NCBI RefSeq assembly: GCF_900091415.1
Contig: NZ_FMHU01000002.1
Coordinates: forward strand, 186,001-250,000
Direction of reading: 5' to 3'
DNA: 64,000 nt
DNA from: Micromonospora inyonensis
Lineage (GTDB): Bacteria > Actinomycetota > Actinomycetes > Mycobacteriales > Micromonosporaceae
The position numbers and the translations under genes are program-made. The notes beneath the pieces were generated by a model. The model was not told the origin of the DNA. It ran no database searches and saw only the letters and a list, made by a program, of their open reading frames with translations. Of the stretch, positions 17,964 through 26,438 are shown in pieces (position 1 is the stretch's first letter; each line of letters begins with the position of its first letter).

Positions 17964-18221
17964 CCACCGCCGGTACCGCCGACGGCAGGGACACCGCCGT
18001 CACCCGCGTCGACGTGGACGCCGCCGTGGCCCGGGTGGTCGGGGTGGGGCCGGTCGGCGCGCCCACCCCGCATGCCGCGCTGGCGGCCGGCGGACCGACG
18101 GACGTACCGGTGTCCGGGGTGGCCGCCGACTCGCTCGGCGCGCCGGCTCGGCCGGATCGCCTTCGACGTGGCGGTCGGCTGCGACGTCCGGTCCCTGCTG
18201 GTCGGCGACGACCTGGGCTGA
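17960..18221 (+). pseudogene. Small hypothetical gene with probable 1-bp frameshift
   Basis: GTG at 17960 overlaps the pepN stop by 4 bp. The first frame encodes MTTAGTADGRDTAVTRVDVD and continues sensibly to ADSLGA, then turns into an Arg/Pro-rich out-of-frame reading. If one C around 18143 is removed, the product continues RLGRIAFDVAVGCDVRSLL and VGDDLG, ending at the TGA at 18219-18221. That would be an intact protein of about 87 aa that stops neatly before the nadD promoter. Either the gene is broken, the base call is wrong, or the real start is elsewhere. Function is unknown. Confidence 0.45.
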
Positions 18222-18290
18222 GCGACGGCGGTCGCTGTGACCGCTGCCGCAGCCGTGGAGCAGGGCAGGTCGACCGCCTCCCGCCGGGCA

Positions 18291-18296
18291 TACGAT
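18291..18296 (+). promoter_or_regulatory. -10 element of a probable leaderless promoter (nadD)
   Basis: TACGAT ends 6 bp before the ATG at 18303. No ribosome binding site lies between them. Confidence 0.5.
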
Positions 18297-18302
18297 CTCC
18301 GG

Positions 18303-18932
18303 ATGGAGGAAGACATCCGGCGGATCGGGATCATGGGTGGCACCTTCGACCCGATCCACCACGGCCACCTCGTGGCGGCCAGCGAGGTCGCTGACCGGTT
18401 CGGGCTGGACGAGGTGGTCTTCGTTCCCACCGGGCAGCCGTGGCAGAAGGCCGACGAGCCGGTCAGCCCGGCCGAGGACCGCTACCTGATGACGGTGGTC
18501 GCCACCGCCTCCAACCCGCGTTTCCAGGTCAGCCGGGTCGACATCGACCGGGGTGGCCCCACCTACACCGTCGACACGCTGCGCGACCTGCACGCCGAGT
18601 ACGGCCCGAAGGTGCAGCTCTACTTCATCACCGGGGCGGACGCGCTGGAGCGGATCCTCTCCTGGAAGGATCTGGACGAGATCTTCGAGCTGGCCCACTT
18701 CATCGGGGTGACCCGGCCGGGCTTCGAACTCTCCGACGCGCACGTGCCCGCCGACACGGTGAGCCTGGTGCAGGTGCCGGCGATGGCGATCTCGTCGACC
18801 GACTGCCGGGCCCGGGTCGCCCGTGGCGAGCCGGTCTGGTACCTGGTTCCGGACGGTGTGGTGCAGTACATCGCCAAACGGGGGCTCTACCGGGAGCGGC
18901 CGGCGTCTGCTTCATCCCGACATGCCCGGTAG
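18303..18932 (+). CDS. nadD: Nicotinate-nucleotide adenylyltransferase
   Basis: This 209-aa enzyme makes deamido-NAD from nicotinate mononucleotide and ATP in NAD biosynthesis. The nucleotidyltransferase motif [12 protein letters not shown] near residue 12 carries the HxGH signature, and the C-terminal block [28 protein letters not shown] carries the ISSTxxR motif. The start at 18303 gives the standard length and has a -10-like hexamer 6 bp upstream. It is followed by rsfS and a histidine phosphatase, the order known in M. tuberculosis (Rv2421c-Rv2419c). Confidence 0.96.
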   Translation: MEEDIRRIGIMGGTFDPIHHGHLVAASEVADRFGLDEVVFVPTGQPWQKADEPVSPAEDRYLMTVVATASNPRFQVSRVDIDRGGPTYTVDTLRDLHAEYGPKVQLYFITGADALERILSWKDLDEIFELAHFIGVTRPGFELSDAHVPADTVSLVQVPAMAISSTDCRARVARGEPVWYLVPDGVVQYIAKRGLYRERPASASSRHAR

Positions 18933-19009
18933 TCGACCAGAACTGACGCGTCACTCTCCCGCCGCGTGTGAGACGCTAGGAGAATCGCACGGTTGATCGA
19001 AGGAGAACG

Positions 19010-19423
19010 GTGACAGTTTCCGACCGCGCCCACGAGCTGGCGACCGCGGCCGCCCAGGCCGCAGCCGACAAGAAGGCGCAGGACATCGTCATCATCGACG
19101 TGGGCGACCAGCTCGCCATCACCGATGCCTTCCTGGTCGCCTCCGCCCCGAACGAGCGTCAGGTGCTCGCCATCGTGGACGCGATCGAGGAGCGGCTGCT
19201 GGAGCTGCCGGAGAAGGCGAAACCGGTCCGGCGGGAGGGCGAGCGGGGCGGACGCTGGGTGCTGCTCGACTACGTCGACATCGTGGTCCACGTCCAGCAC
19301 ACCGAGGAGCGCGAGTTCTACGCCCTCGACCGGCTCTGGAAGGACTGCCCGACCATCCCGTTCGTCGACCGGGACCTGGTCGAGGCCGACGCCACCGCCG
19401 GTTCCGCGGCCACCGCCGAATGA
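19010..19423 (+). CDS. rsfS: Ribosome silencing factor RsfS (Iojap family)
   Basis: This 137-aa protein binds uL14 of the large subunit and blocks subunit joining under starvation. The family core is KKAQDIVIIDVGDQLAITDAFLVASA, then GRWVLLDYVDIVVHVQHTEEREFYALDRLW. GTG at 19010 has GAAGGAGA 6-8 bp upstream. Its stop overlaps the start of the phosphatase gene by 4 bp (ATGA). Length is slightly longer than the minimal family because of an Ala-rich tail. Confidence 0.95.
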   Translation: MTVSDRAHELATAAAQAAADKKAQDIVIIDVGDQLAITDAFLVASAPNERQVLAIVDAIEERLLELPEKAKPVRREGERGGRWVLLDYVDIVVHVQHTEEREFYALDRLWKDCPTIPFVDRDLVEADATAGSAATAE

Positions 19424-20085
19424 CCCGGCTGATCGTCTGGCGACACGGCAACACCGACTGGAACAACGACCGGCGGGTGCAGGGGCAGACCGACGTGCCG
19501 CTCAACGAGCGGGGTCGTGAGCAGGCACTGGCCGCCGCGCCGTTGCTCGCCGCCCTCCGCCCGGACGCCATCGTCGCCAGCGATCTGAGCCGGGCCGCGG
19601 ACACCGCCGCCGCGCTGGCCGCGCTCACCGGGCTACCGGTCCGCACCGACCCGCGACTGCGGGAACGGTACTTCGGGCAGTGGCAGGGCCTGCTGCTCGA
19701 CGAGGTGACCGAGCGGTTCCCCGCCGAGTACACCCGCTGGCGGGCCGGTGACCCCGACCCGGGTGCCGGGGTGGAGAGCCTCGACGACCTCGGCAAGCGG
19801 GTCGGCGCCGGATTCCAGGCCGCGGCGGACGCCGTGCCCGGTGGCACCGTGGTGGTCGCCACCCACGGCGGCGGGGCCCGCCAGGGCTGCGGTCAGCTGC
19901 TCGGCTGGGACCACCGCGTGCTGGCCACCGTCACCTCCCTGGCGAACTGCCACTGGACGGAGCTGCGGCACGACGAGGTCCGGGGCTGGCAGCTGCGGGC
20001 CCACAACGTCGGAGTGCTGACCGCCGAGGTACCCGCCGGGATCGGCGGCCCCGGGGCGGGCGCTCCGGCCACCGAGGCGGTCTGA
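19420..20085 (+). CDS. Histidine phosphatase family protein (GpgP-like)
   Basis: This 221-aa protein has the phosphoglycerate mutase-like catalytic motif RLIVWRHGNTDWN (RHG, phospho-histidine) at residues 3-15, the Glu region RLRERYFGQWQG, and the second catalytic His in VVVATHGGGARQG. In M. tuberculosis the gene in this position (Rv2419c) encodes glucosyl-3-phosphoglycerate phosphatase. Synteny and similarity suggest the same role here, but the broad specificity of the family makes this uncertain. It is translationally coupled to rsfS. Confidence 0.87.
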   Translation: MTRLIVWRHGNTDWNNDRRVQGQTDVPLNERGREQALAAAPLLAALRPDAIVASDLSRAADTAAALAALTGLPVRTDPRLRERYFGQWQGLLLDEVTERFPAEYTRWRAGDPDPGAGVESLDDLGKRVGAGFQAAADAVPGGTVVVATHGGGARQGCGQLLGWDHRVLATVTSLANCHWTELRHDEVRGWQLRAHNVGVLTAEVPAGIGGPGAGAPATEAV

Positions 20086-20152
20086 CTCGTCCCGTCGGTC
20101 GGGCCGTCCCCGGTCCGGCCGCCGGGAGTCGGCGACCTGCCCCGACTTCGAC

Positions 20153-20158
20153 TAGCGT
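20153..20158 (+). promoter_or_regulatory. -10 element of a probable leaderless promoter (DegV gene)
   Basis: TAGCGT ends 6 bp before the ATG at 20165. Confidence 0.5.
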
Positions 20159-20164
20159 GCGGGC

Positions 20165-21028
20165 ATGCCCCTCGCGGTCGTCACCGACTCCACCGCCTAC
20201 CTGCCACCCGAGCTGGTGCGTGCGCACCGGCTGACCGTCGTGCCCCTGACCGTCGTGCTCAACGGCGCCGAGGGCCTGGAGGGGATCGAGACCCGCCCCG
20301 ACGACGCCACCCGGGCGCTCGGCGGGCGCCGGGTGTCGGTGAGCACCTCCCGGCCCGCCCCCGAGCAGTTCGGCCGTACGTATCGTCGGCTGCTCGCCGA
20401 AGGTGCCGACGGGGTGGTCTCCGTGCACCTGTCCGCCGAGCTGTCCGGCACCGTCGAGGGTGCCCGTGCCGCCGCCGCCGACCTCGACGGCCGGGTCGCC
20501 GTCGTGGACAGCCGCTCGGCCGGGATGGGCATCGGGTTCCCGGTGCTCGCCGCCGCCGGGGCCGCCGCCCGGGGCGCCGACCTCGCCGGGGTACGCGACG
20601 CGGCGCTGGCGGCGGTGGACCGCACTTGTGTCCTCTTCTATGTCGACACGCTGGAGTTCCTGCGGCGGGGTGGGCGGATCAACGCCGCCGAGGCGTTGCT
20701 CGGTACGGCGCTCTCGGTCAAGCCGATCATGCACATGGTCGACGGGGCGATCGTGTTGCGGGAGAAGGTCCGTACCGCCAGCCGGGGGGTGGCCCGCCTG
20801 GTGGATCTCGCCGCCGAGGCGGCCGGTGACGACCAGGTGGACCTGGCCGTGCACCACCTGGCCGCCCCGCGACGGGCCGAACAGTTGCTGGACGCGTTAC
20901 GCGTCCGGCTCGGCGACCGCCTGCACGACACGTACCTCACCGAGGCGGGCGCGGTGGTCGCCGCCCACGCCGGACCGGGGCTGGCGTCGGTGGTGGTGCA
21001 CCGGCGAGCCCGGGAGTCGTCACCGTGA
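20165..21028 (+). CDS. DegV family fatty-acid-binding protein
   Basis: This 287-aa protein starts MPLAVVTDSTAYLPPELV, the family N-terminus with the Asp-Ser-Thr lipid-head-group motif. It contains STSRPAPEQF (Thr/Ser that contacts the carboxylate), VHLSAELSGTVEGA and VDSRSAGMGIGF. Family knowledge: DegV/FakB proteins bind long-chain fatty acids, in Firmicutes presenting them to FakA; no fakA homologue is in this window. The start is backed by a -10-like TAGCGT 6 bp upstream. It is followed by a perfect hairpin. The position matches Rv2417c. Confidence 0.9.
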   Translation: MPLAVVTDSTAYLPPELVRAHRLTVVPLTVVLNGAEGLEGIETRPDDATRALGGRRVSVSTSRPAPEQFGRTYRRLLAEGADGVVSVHLSAELSGTVEGARAAAADLDGRVAVVDSRSAGMGIGFPVLAAAGAAARGADLAGVRDAALAAVDRTCVLFYVDTLEFLRRGGRINAAEALLGTALSVKPIMHMVDGAIVLREKVRTASRGVARLVDLAAEAAGDDQVDLAVHHLAAPRRAEQLLDALRVRLGDRLHDTYLTEAGAVVAAHAGPGLASVVVHRRARESSP

Positions 21029-21058
21029 CCGGTGGCCGTCGGCGGACGAGCCGGAACG

Positions 21059-21077
21059 GGGCCCGGCTGCCGGGCCC
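21059..21077 (+). terminator. Hairpin after the DegV gene
   Basis: GGGCCCGG at 21059-21066 pairs perfectly with CCGGGCCC at 21070-21077, with a 3-nt loop, 30 bp after the stop. No T-tract. Confidence 0.5.
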
Positions 21078-21137
21078 GGGCCGGTGGTCCGGGCCGCCGT
21101 GCGCGACGGCTAGCACATCGGGGGCATGATCAGGGCG

Positions 21138-21165
21138 TTGTCCACAGGACGGTCGCCTGTCCACA
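21138..21165 (+). promoter_or_regulatory. Pair of DnaA-box-like sequences upstream of comEA
   Basis: TTGTCCACA at 21138-21146 matches the high-GC actinobacterial DnaA box exactly, and CTGTCCACA at 21157-21165 differs at one base. Both are on the same strand, 19 bp apart, and both continue with GG. Function as DnaA sites is inferred only from sequence. Confidence 0.4.
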
Positions 21166-21205
21166 GGTGACCCGGTTCCGGGCGACGCCCCCGGCTCCGC
21201 AGGCC

Positions 21206-21211
21206 TACCGT
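21206..21211 (+). promoter_or_regulatory. -10 element of a probable leaderless promoter (comEA)
   Basis: TACCGT ends 6 bp before the GTG at 21218, which decides this start over the longer upstream frame. Confidence 0.5.
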
Positions 21212-21217
21212 CGCGCC

Positions 21218-22132
21218 GTGTCCGACGACCAGGAGACCGAAGCGGGCCGACGGTTGCGACAGCTGCTACCCGTGCGTACCGGCTGGCCCGCCGAGCCGTT
21301 CGCCGCCCCGTCCCGCCGGGCCGGCTCACTCCCGGAACGGGCCCGCCCGTCCCCGGGCGATGCCGGCGGGCCACCGGGAGACGCCGGTGGACCGCCGGAC
21401 CGACCGGGTGCGGTGCGACCGTCCCGCCCGACGCCACCCGACGTCTCCGTGTCCGACGCCGCGCCGGTCGAGGCCGAGGTGGCCCGGTCGCCGCTGCCCG
21501 GTCCGGGGGCCTTCGACCCGGGCCGGCGGGGCGTCCGGGCGCTCGCCGTGGTCGCGGCCCTGGTAGTGCTCGGGGCGGGCTTCTGGGCCTGGCGGTCCCG
21601 GCCGCAGGTGGAGCCGGTGGCGGTGCCGTCGGCGTCAGCCGCGCCGCCCGTCGGGGCCGCCCCGGAGCCGTCATCGGGCAGCGGCGGGATCGAGCTGGTC
21701 GTGGCGGTCGCCGGCCGGGTCCGTCGCCCCGGTCTGGTCCGGCTGCCCGCCGGTGCCCGGGTCGCCGACGCGATCGAGGCGGCCGGCGGCGCGCAGCCCG
21801 GCGTGGACGTCGCCCTGCTCAACCCGGCCCGCAAGGTCACCGACGGCGAGCTGATCGTCGTCGGGGTCACCCCGCCGCCGGGTGCCGGCCCGCCCACGGC
21901 AGGAGCGGCGCCCGGCCCGGCGGGACCGGCGGTGCCGGGGGCGAAGGTCAACCTGAACACGGCCACCGTGGCGCAGCTCGACACGCTGCCCGGAGTCGGC
22001 CCGGTGCTCGCCCAGCGGATCGTCGACCACCGCGACCGGCAGGGTGGCTTCCGGTCGGTCGGGGACCTGCGCCAGGTCGAGGGCATCGGGGACGCCCGCT
22101 ACGAGCAGCTCAAGGACCTGGTGACGGTGTGA
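21218..22132 (+). CDS. comEA: ComEA-like DNA-binding protein (SLBB + helix-hairpin-helix)
   Basis: This 304-aa protein is predicted to sit in the cell envelope and bind incoming DNA. Residues 1-100 are Pro/Arg-rich and cytoplasmic. A membrane segment (GVRALAVVAALVVLGAGFWAW) follows, then a Pro/Ala linker, an SLBB domain (VAVAGRVRRPGLVRLPAGARV), and a C-terminal HhH pair (KVNLNTATVAQLDTLPGVGP and FRSVGDLRQVEGIGDARYE). GTG at 21218 is chosen for the leaderless -10 six bp upstream. Its stop overlaps comEC by 4 bp (GTGA). Confidence 0.9.
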   Translation: MSDDQETEAGRRLRQLLPVRTGWPAEPFAAPSRRAGSLPERARPSPGDAGGPPGDAGGPPDRPGAVRPSRPTPPDVSVSDAAPVEAEVARSPLPGPGAFDPGRRGVRALAVVAALVVLGAGFWAWRSRPQVEPVAVPSASAAPPVGAAPEPSSGSGGIELVVAVAGRVRRPGLVRLPAGARVADAIEAAGGAQPGVDVALLNPARKVTDGELIVVGVTPPPGAGPPTAGAAPGPAGPAVPGAKVNLNTATVAQLDTLPGVGPVLAQRIVDHRDRQGGFRSVGDLRQVEGIGDARYEQLKDLVTV

Positions 22133-24528
22133 CCGGTCGGGTGTCGGCAGCCAGGGCGGGGGAGCAGCACGACCCACCCCCCGACCTGCGGCTGGCCGGG
22201 CTCGCTGTCGCGACCTGGCTGACCGCCCTCGCCGGACTGCACCTCTCCGCTCCGGCCGGCGCGCTGCTGGCGGCCGTCGCCGCCGCCCTCGCCGGCACGC
22301 TCGCCGCCCACCTGCTCGGGTGGCTTGGGCGACCGCGTGAACCCGTTCGGCGGTACGGATGGGTCGCCGTCGCCGTGCTGCTCGGCGTGGTCTGCGGTGG
22401 CGCGGCGACCAGCGCCCGGTTGACGGCCCGGGACGCGGCCGTGATCCGTGCGCTGACCCAGACCCGTGCCCCGGTCGCCGCCGAGCTGGTGGTCCGGGAC
22501 GATCCGCGTCCCGTCCGGGGCGTGGCCGGCCGTCCGGCCATGCTGCTGGTCCCGGCCGACCTGGTCACCGTGACCGGCCCGGACGGACGGCGGGTCGACG
22601 CCCCGGTCCGCGTCCTGGTGCTCGCCACCGACGCGACCTGGCGCCCGCTCCTGCCCGGTCAGCGGCTGACCGCCGAGGGGCGGCTCGCCGCGCCGCGCGG
22701 CGGGGACCTGACCGGAGCGGTGCTCAGCGCCACCGGCCCGCCGGTCCCGCGCGGCGGACCCGGCTGGGCGCAGCGGGCGGCCGGCGCCCTCCGCGCCGGT
22801 CTGCAACGGGCCTGTGTCCCGCTGCCGGACGATCCGGGTGGGCTGCTCCCCGGCCTGGTGGTCGGCGACACCAGTCGGCTGCCGTCGGCGGTGGAGGAGG
22901 ACTTCGAGGCCACCGGGATGACCCACCTGAACGCCGTCTCCGGCTCCAACGTCGCGATCGTGCTGGGCGCGGTGCTGCTGGTCGCCCGCTGGGCGCGGGC
23001 CGGTCCCCGGCTGGCGGTCGTGCTCTGCGGGCTCGCCCTGGTCGGCTTCGTCATCCTGGTCCGCCCGTCCCCGAGCGTGGTCCGGGCGGCCACCATGGGC
23101 GCGATCGGGCTGGCCGCGCTCGCGGCAGGACGGCCCCGGGCCGCGCTGCCCGCCCTGGCCGCTGCGGTGGCCGTGCTGGTGCTCGTCGACCCGGAGCTGG
23201 CCGGCGACCCGGGGTTCGCCCTCTCCGTCCTCGCCACCACCGGCCTGCTGCTGCTCGCCCCACGGTGGCGTGACGGGCTGCGCCAGCGTGGCGTGCCGGT
23301 CGGCCTGGCCGAGGCGCTCGCCGTGCCGGCCGCCGCCCAGCTCGCCTGTGGGCCGGTGGTCGCCGGGATCTCCGGCACGGTCAGCCTGGTGGCTGTTCCG
23401 GCGAATCTGCTCGCGGTGCCGGCGATCGCGCCCGCCACGGTGCTGGGGGTGATGGCCGCGCTGCTCTCCCCGGTCTGGCCGGCGGCGGCCGAGTTCGTCG
23501 CCTGGCTGGCGAGCTGGCCGGCATGGTGGCTGGTCAGCGTCGCCCGGTACGGTGCACGGCTGCCGGCGGGCACGCTGCCCTGGCCGGGCGGGGTCGCCGG
23601 TGGGCTGCTGCTGGCGGCGCTGACCGTCGCGTTGCTGGTGGCCGTCCGGCGGCCGGTGGTCCGGCGGTCGGTCGCCGTGGTGGGGGTCGCCGCCGTGCTG
23701 GGGGCGTTGCCGGTCCGTCTGGTGGCGAGCGGGTGGCCACCGGCGGGCTGGGTGGTGGCGGTGTGCGCGGTCGGCCAGGGTGACCTGGTCGTGCTCCCGG
23801 TCGCGGCGGATCGGGCCGTGGTGGTGGACGCCGGCCCCGACCCGGCCGCCGCCGACGGTTGTCTGCGCCGGCTCGGCGTACGACACGTGTCGCTGCTCGT
23901 GGTCAGTCACTTCCACGCCGACCACACGGCCGGTGTCGACGGGGTGTTCCGGTCACGCCGGGTGGCGGCGGTGGCCACCCCACAGTGGCCGGAGCCGGCG
24001 GCCGGGCGGGAACTGGTCCGGTCGGCGGCGATGGTGGGTGGGGCTCCGGTGGCACCGGTCGGTGACGGGTGGACGTTCCGCGACGGCCGGGTGGAGCTGA
24101 GCCTGCTCGGTCCGCCCTACCCGATCCGGGGCACCCGATCCGACCCGAACAACAACTCCGTGGTGCTGCTCGCCCGGGTGGACGGGGTGCGGATCCTGCT
24201 CGCCGGGGACGCCGAGACCGAGGAGCAGCGGGCGGTACTGGACCGGGTACCGCCCGGAACGCTCCGGGTCGACGTGCTCAAGGTGGCCCATCACGGATCC
24301 GCGTACCAGGATCCGGCCTTTCTCGACGCGACCCGTCCGGCGGTGGCGTTGGTGCCGGTCGGCACCGGCAACGACTACGGGCATCCGAATCCGGCCGTGT
24401 TGTCGAGGCTGGCCCGCGCCGGTGCCCGGGTGCTGCGGACCGACACCGAGGGGGACCTGGCGGTGGTGACGGTGGACGGACGCCTGGCGGTGGTGGCGCG
24501 GGGGGAGGCACCGGGCCGCCGACCGTAG
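22129..24528 (+). CDS. comEC: ComEC/Rec2 family DNA-uptake channel protein
   Basis: This 799-aa membrane protein has N-terminal hydrophobic segments and an OB-like soluble region. The competence domain contains MTHLNAVSGSNVAIVLGAVL with many membrane helices. A C-terminal metallo-beta-lactamase-like domain has the metal motif SHFHADHTAG, and also LAGDAETEEQ and VAHHGSAYQD. The lactamase domain is thought to degrade the non-transported strand. It is translationally coupled to comEA and followed by holA. No comEB, comFA or dprA is in this window, so a full competence system is not shown. Confidence 0.93.
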   Translation: MTGRVSAARAGEQHDPPPDLRLAGLAVATWLTALAGLHLSAPAGALLAAVAAALAGTLAAHLLGWLGRPREPVRRYGWVAVAVLLGVVCGGAATSARLTARDAAVIRALTQTRAPVAAELVVRDDPRPVRGVAGRPAMLLVPADLVTVTGPDGRRVDAPVRVLVLATDATWRPLLPGQRLTAEGRLAAPRGGDLTGAVLSATGPPVPRGGPGWAQRAAGALRAGLQRACVPLPDDPGGLLPGLVVGDTSRLPSAVEEDFEATGMTHLNAVSGSNVAIVLGAVLLVARWARAGPRLAVVLCGLALVGFVILVRPSPSVVRAATMGAIGLAALAAGRPRAALPALAAAVAVLVLVDPELAGDPGFALSVLATTGLLLLAPRWRDGLRQRGVPVGLAEALAVPAAAQLACGPVVAGISGTVSLVAVPANLLAVPAIAPATVLGVMAALLSPVWPAAAEFVAWLASWPAWWLVSVARYGARLPAGTLPWPGGVAGGLLLAALTVALLVAVRRPVVRRSVAVVGVAAVLGALPVRLVASGWPPAGWVVAVCAVGQGDLVVLPVAADRAVVVDAGPDPAAADGCLRRLGVRHVSLLVVSHFHADHTAGVDGVFRSRRVAAVATPQWPEPAAGRELVRSAAMVGGAPVAPVGDGWTFRDGRVELSLLGPPYPIRGTRSDPNNNSVVLLARVDGVRILLAGDAETEEQRAVLDRVPPGTLRVDVLKVAHHGSAYQDPAFLDATRPAVALVPVGTGNDYGHPNPAVLSRLARAGARVLRTDTEGDLAVVTVDGRLAVVARGEAPGRRP

Positions 24529-24597
24529 AGCCGACCGGTGTCGGGGACGACCGGGTTCGCTGCTCTCTGCTCCGGTCGGTTCCACAGCCCGGCGGTA

Positions 24598-24628
24598 TTG
24601 ACCAACAAAGAGGCGGATCGAGTTATAT
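24598..24628 (+). promoter_or_regulatory. Possible promoter upstream of holA
   Basis: TTGACC at 24598-24603 and TTATAT at 24623-24628 are 19 bp apart in an unusually AT-rich island (24595-24650). The spacing is long, so this is tentative. A GAATAT at 24704-24709, 7 bp before the GTG of holA, is another candidate. Confidence 0.3.
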
Positions 24629-24716
24629 GTCTGGATTTGCACTGAGTGCGGGCTCCGCCGTCGCGGCAGTGGCGAGCAGGCACGATGTGCTTCCGGAGCG
24701 TGCGAATATGGGCGGC

Positions 24717-25688
24717 GTGACCCCCGCCAGCCTCGCTCCCATTCTGCTCGTCCTCGGTGACGAGGAGTTGCTCGCCACGCGCGCCGTTTCCCAGGCCGTC
24801 GCCGAGACCCGCGCCGTCGACCCCGGCGTGGACGTCCGGGAGTACCAGGCCGGCACCCTCACCGTCGGCGAGATCGCCGAGATGCTCAGCCCGTCGCTCT
24901 TCGGCGGGCGGCGGGTGCTGATCCTCCGTGCCGGGCAGGACGCCCGCAAGGACCTGGTGGCCGCGCTGCTGGCGTACGCGAAGGACCCGGACCCGGAGGT
25001 CTGCCTGGTCGTGCTGCACGCGGGCGGGGCCAAGGGCAAGGCCTTCGCCGACGGCCTGCGGGCAGCGGGGGCCACGGTCGTCCCCGCGGTGAAGCTGAAG
25101 GGCGACCGGGAACGGGTGGCCTTCGTCCGCGACGAGATCCGGCGCGCCGGGGGCAGGTGCACCGACGACGCCGCCCACGCGCTGCTCGCCGCGGTCGGCA
25201 ACGACCTGCGGGAGCTGGCGGCGGCCTGCTCTCAGCTCATGGCCGACACCGACGGGCGGATCGGTGTCGACACGGTGTCCCGCTACTACCGGGGTCGGGC
25301 CGAGGTGAGCGGCTTCACCGTGGCCGACGCCGCGATGGTCGGTGACGTGCCCGCCGCGCTGGAAGCCCTGCGCTGGGCCCTGCACGTCGGGGTCGACCCG
25401 GTCCCGATCGCCGACGCGCTCGCCGACGGGGTGCGGACGGTGGCCCGGGTCGCGTCCGCCGGCCGAGGCAGTCCCTACCAGCTCGCGAGCAGCCTCGGCA
25501 TGCCCGGCTGGAAGATCGAACGGGCACAGCGGCAGGCCCGGGGCTGGACGCCGGAGGGGCTGGTACGCGCGATGCAGGTGGCCGCCGAGTGCAACGCGGC
25601 GGTCAAGGGCGGTGCGGACGACCGGGCGTACGCGCTGGAGCGAGCGGTCTTCTCGGTCGTGGCGGCCCGGCAGGGCAGTACCCGGTGA
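24717..25688 (+). CDS. holA: DNA polymerase III subunit delta
   Basis: This 323-aa clamp-loader subunit opens the beta clamp. Family blocks include ILLVLGDEELLATRAV, SLFGGRRVLILRAGQDA, the AAA-like middle (LRELAAACSQL) and the C-terminal collar domain (WKIERAQRQARGWTPEGLV). GTG at 24717 gives the usual length; ATG at 24708 or 24627 are in-frame alternatives. It overlaps the downstream membrane-protein gene by 4 bp. Order comEC-holA-rpsT is the same as Rv2414c-Rv2412. Confidence 0.93.
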   Translation: MTPASLAPILLVLGDEELLATRAVSQAVAETRAVDPGVDVREYQAGTLTVGEIAEMLSPSLFGGRRVLILRAGQDARKDLVAALLAYAKDPDPEVCLVVLHAGGAKGKAFADGLRAAGATVVPAVKLKGDRERVAFVRDEIRRAGGRCTDDAAHALLAAVGNDLRELAAACSQLMADTDGRIGVDTVSRYYRGRAEVSGFTVADAAMVGDVPAALEALRWALHVGVDPVPIADALADGVRTVARVASAGRGSPYQLASSLGMPGWKIERAQRQARGWTPEGLVRAMQVAAECNAAVKGGADDRAYALERAVFSVVAARQGSTR

Positions 25689-26254
25689 CCGGGCCGACGC
25701 GTACCGGATGGGCGACCCTCGCGGCGGACGAGGAACGCTACCGTCCGCTCTACGCGCGGATCCTCGGACTGCGGTTCGTCAACCCCGGTGGAGTGCTCTG
25801 CTTCCTCTTCTTCGAGGGCACGGTGGCGCTGGCCGCTCTGCTCGCCCTCGCCGAGCTGACCAGCTGGTGGGCGGTGCTGCTACTGCCGGCCGCGGTGGCG
25901 GTGATGGTCAAACTGAACGACATCGTGGCGGCCTCGGTGGTCCGCAGCGCCTCTCTCGTCCCCGAGCAGGAGCGGGACCGCTTCCGGCGGCAGATGGAAC
26001 CCGCGGTGGGGCGGGCGCCGGTGCCGGCCCGCGCGGCACGCCGTCGGGACACCACCCCGGTCGGGCACCCTGTCGACCCGGTGACCGGCCGGGCCTCCTG
26101 GATTCCCGGGGAGGTGGTGTCGGCCCCGCAGGCCCGTCCCGGTCGGCCGCGTACCCGTGACGACGCCGGTCGGGGGAACACCGATCCGGAACGGCGGGCG
26201 GTCGGCTCCGATCACCGGCCAGCGGAGCCGAACCGCCGCCAGACCCGCCGCTGA
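25685..26254 (+). CDS. Hypothetical membrane protein
   Basis: This 189-aa protein is not recognised. Two hydrophobic helices are visible (GGVLCFLFFEGTVALAALLA and WWAVLLLPAAVAVMV), so both ends are probably cytoplasmic. The C-terminal 100 residues are basic, Pro/Arg-rich and probably disordered. GTG at 25685 overlaps the holA stop (GTGA), so it is translated from the holA message. The conserved context suggests an envelope role, but nothing more specific can be said. Confidence 0.75.
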   Translation: MTGPTRTGWATLAADEERYRPLYARILGLRFVNPGGVLCFLFFEGTVALAALLALAELTSWWAVLLLPAAVAVMVKLNDIVAASVVRSASLVPEQERDRFRRQMEPAVGRAPVPARAARRRDTTPVGHPVDPVTGRASWIPGEVVSAPQARPGRPRTRDDAGRGNTDPERRAVGSDHRPAEPNRRQTRR

Positions 26255-26364
26255 GCGGGCACACCCGTCGCCCCGGTCGGCGGGTCCCCACGGTCGCCGG
26301 GCACACGCCGGCACCGGTGACCTGCACGGGCAGGTCGATCGGTGCGGGCGTACCCGGAAAAGCC

Positions 26365-26401
26365 GGAACCCCCCGGGGCCAGGTGCGGCCCGGGGGGTTC
26401 C
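26365..26401 (-). terminator. Terminator for rpsT (probably bidirectional)
   Basis: The arms at 26365-26380 and 26387-26401 form a stem of about 15 bp with a 6-nt loop. On the minus strand it is followed within 3 nt by TTTT, so it fits rpsT; it also lies 110 bp past the convergent plus-strand gene. Confidence 0.75.
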
Positions 26402-26438
26402 CGGTCAGATCGACGCTCGCCGGATCGAACTCGCTCGA

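Noticed and set aside
24069..24716. Long upstream extension of holA
   Set aside because: It is out-of-frame reading of comEC; family length and alignment support the start near 24717.
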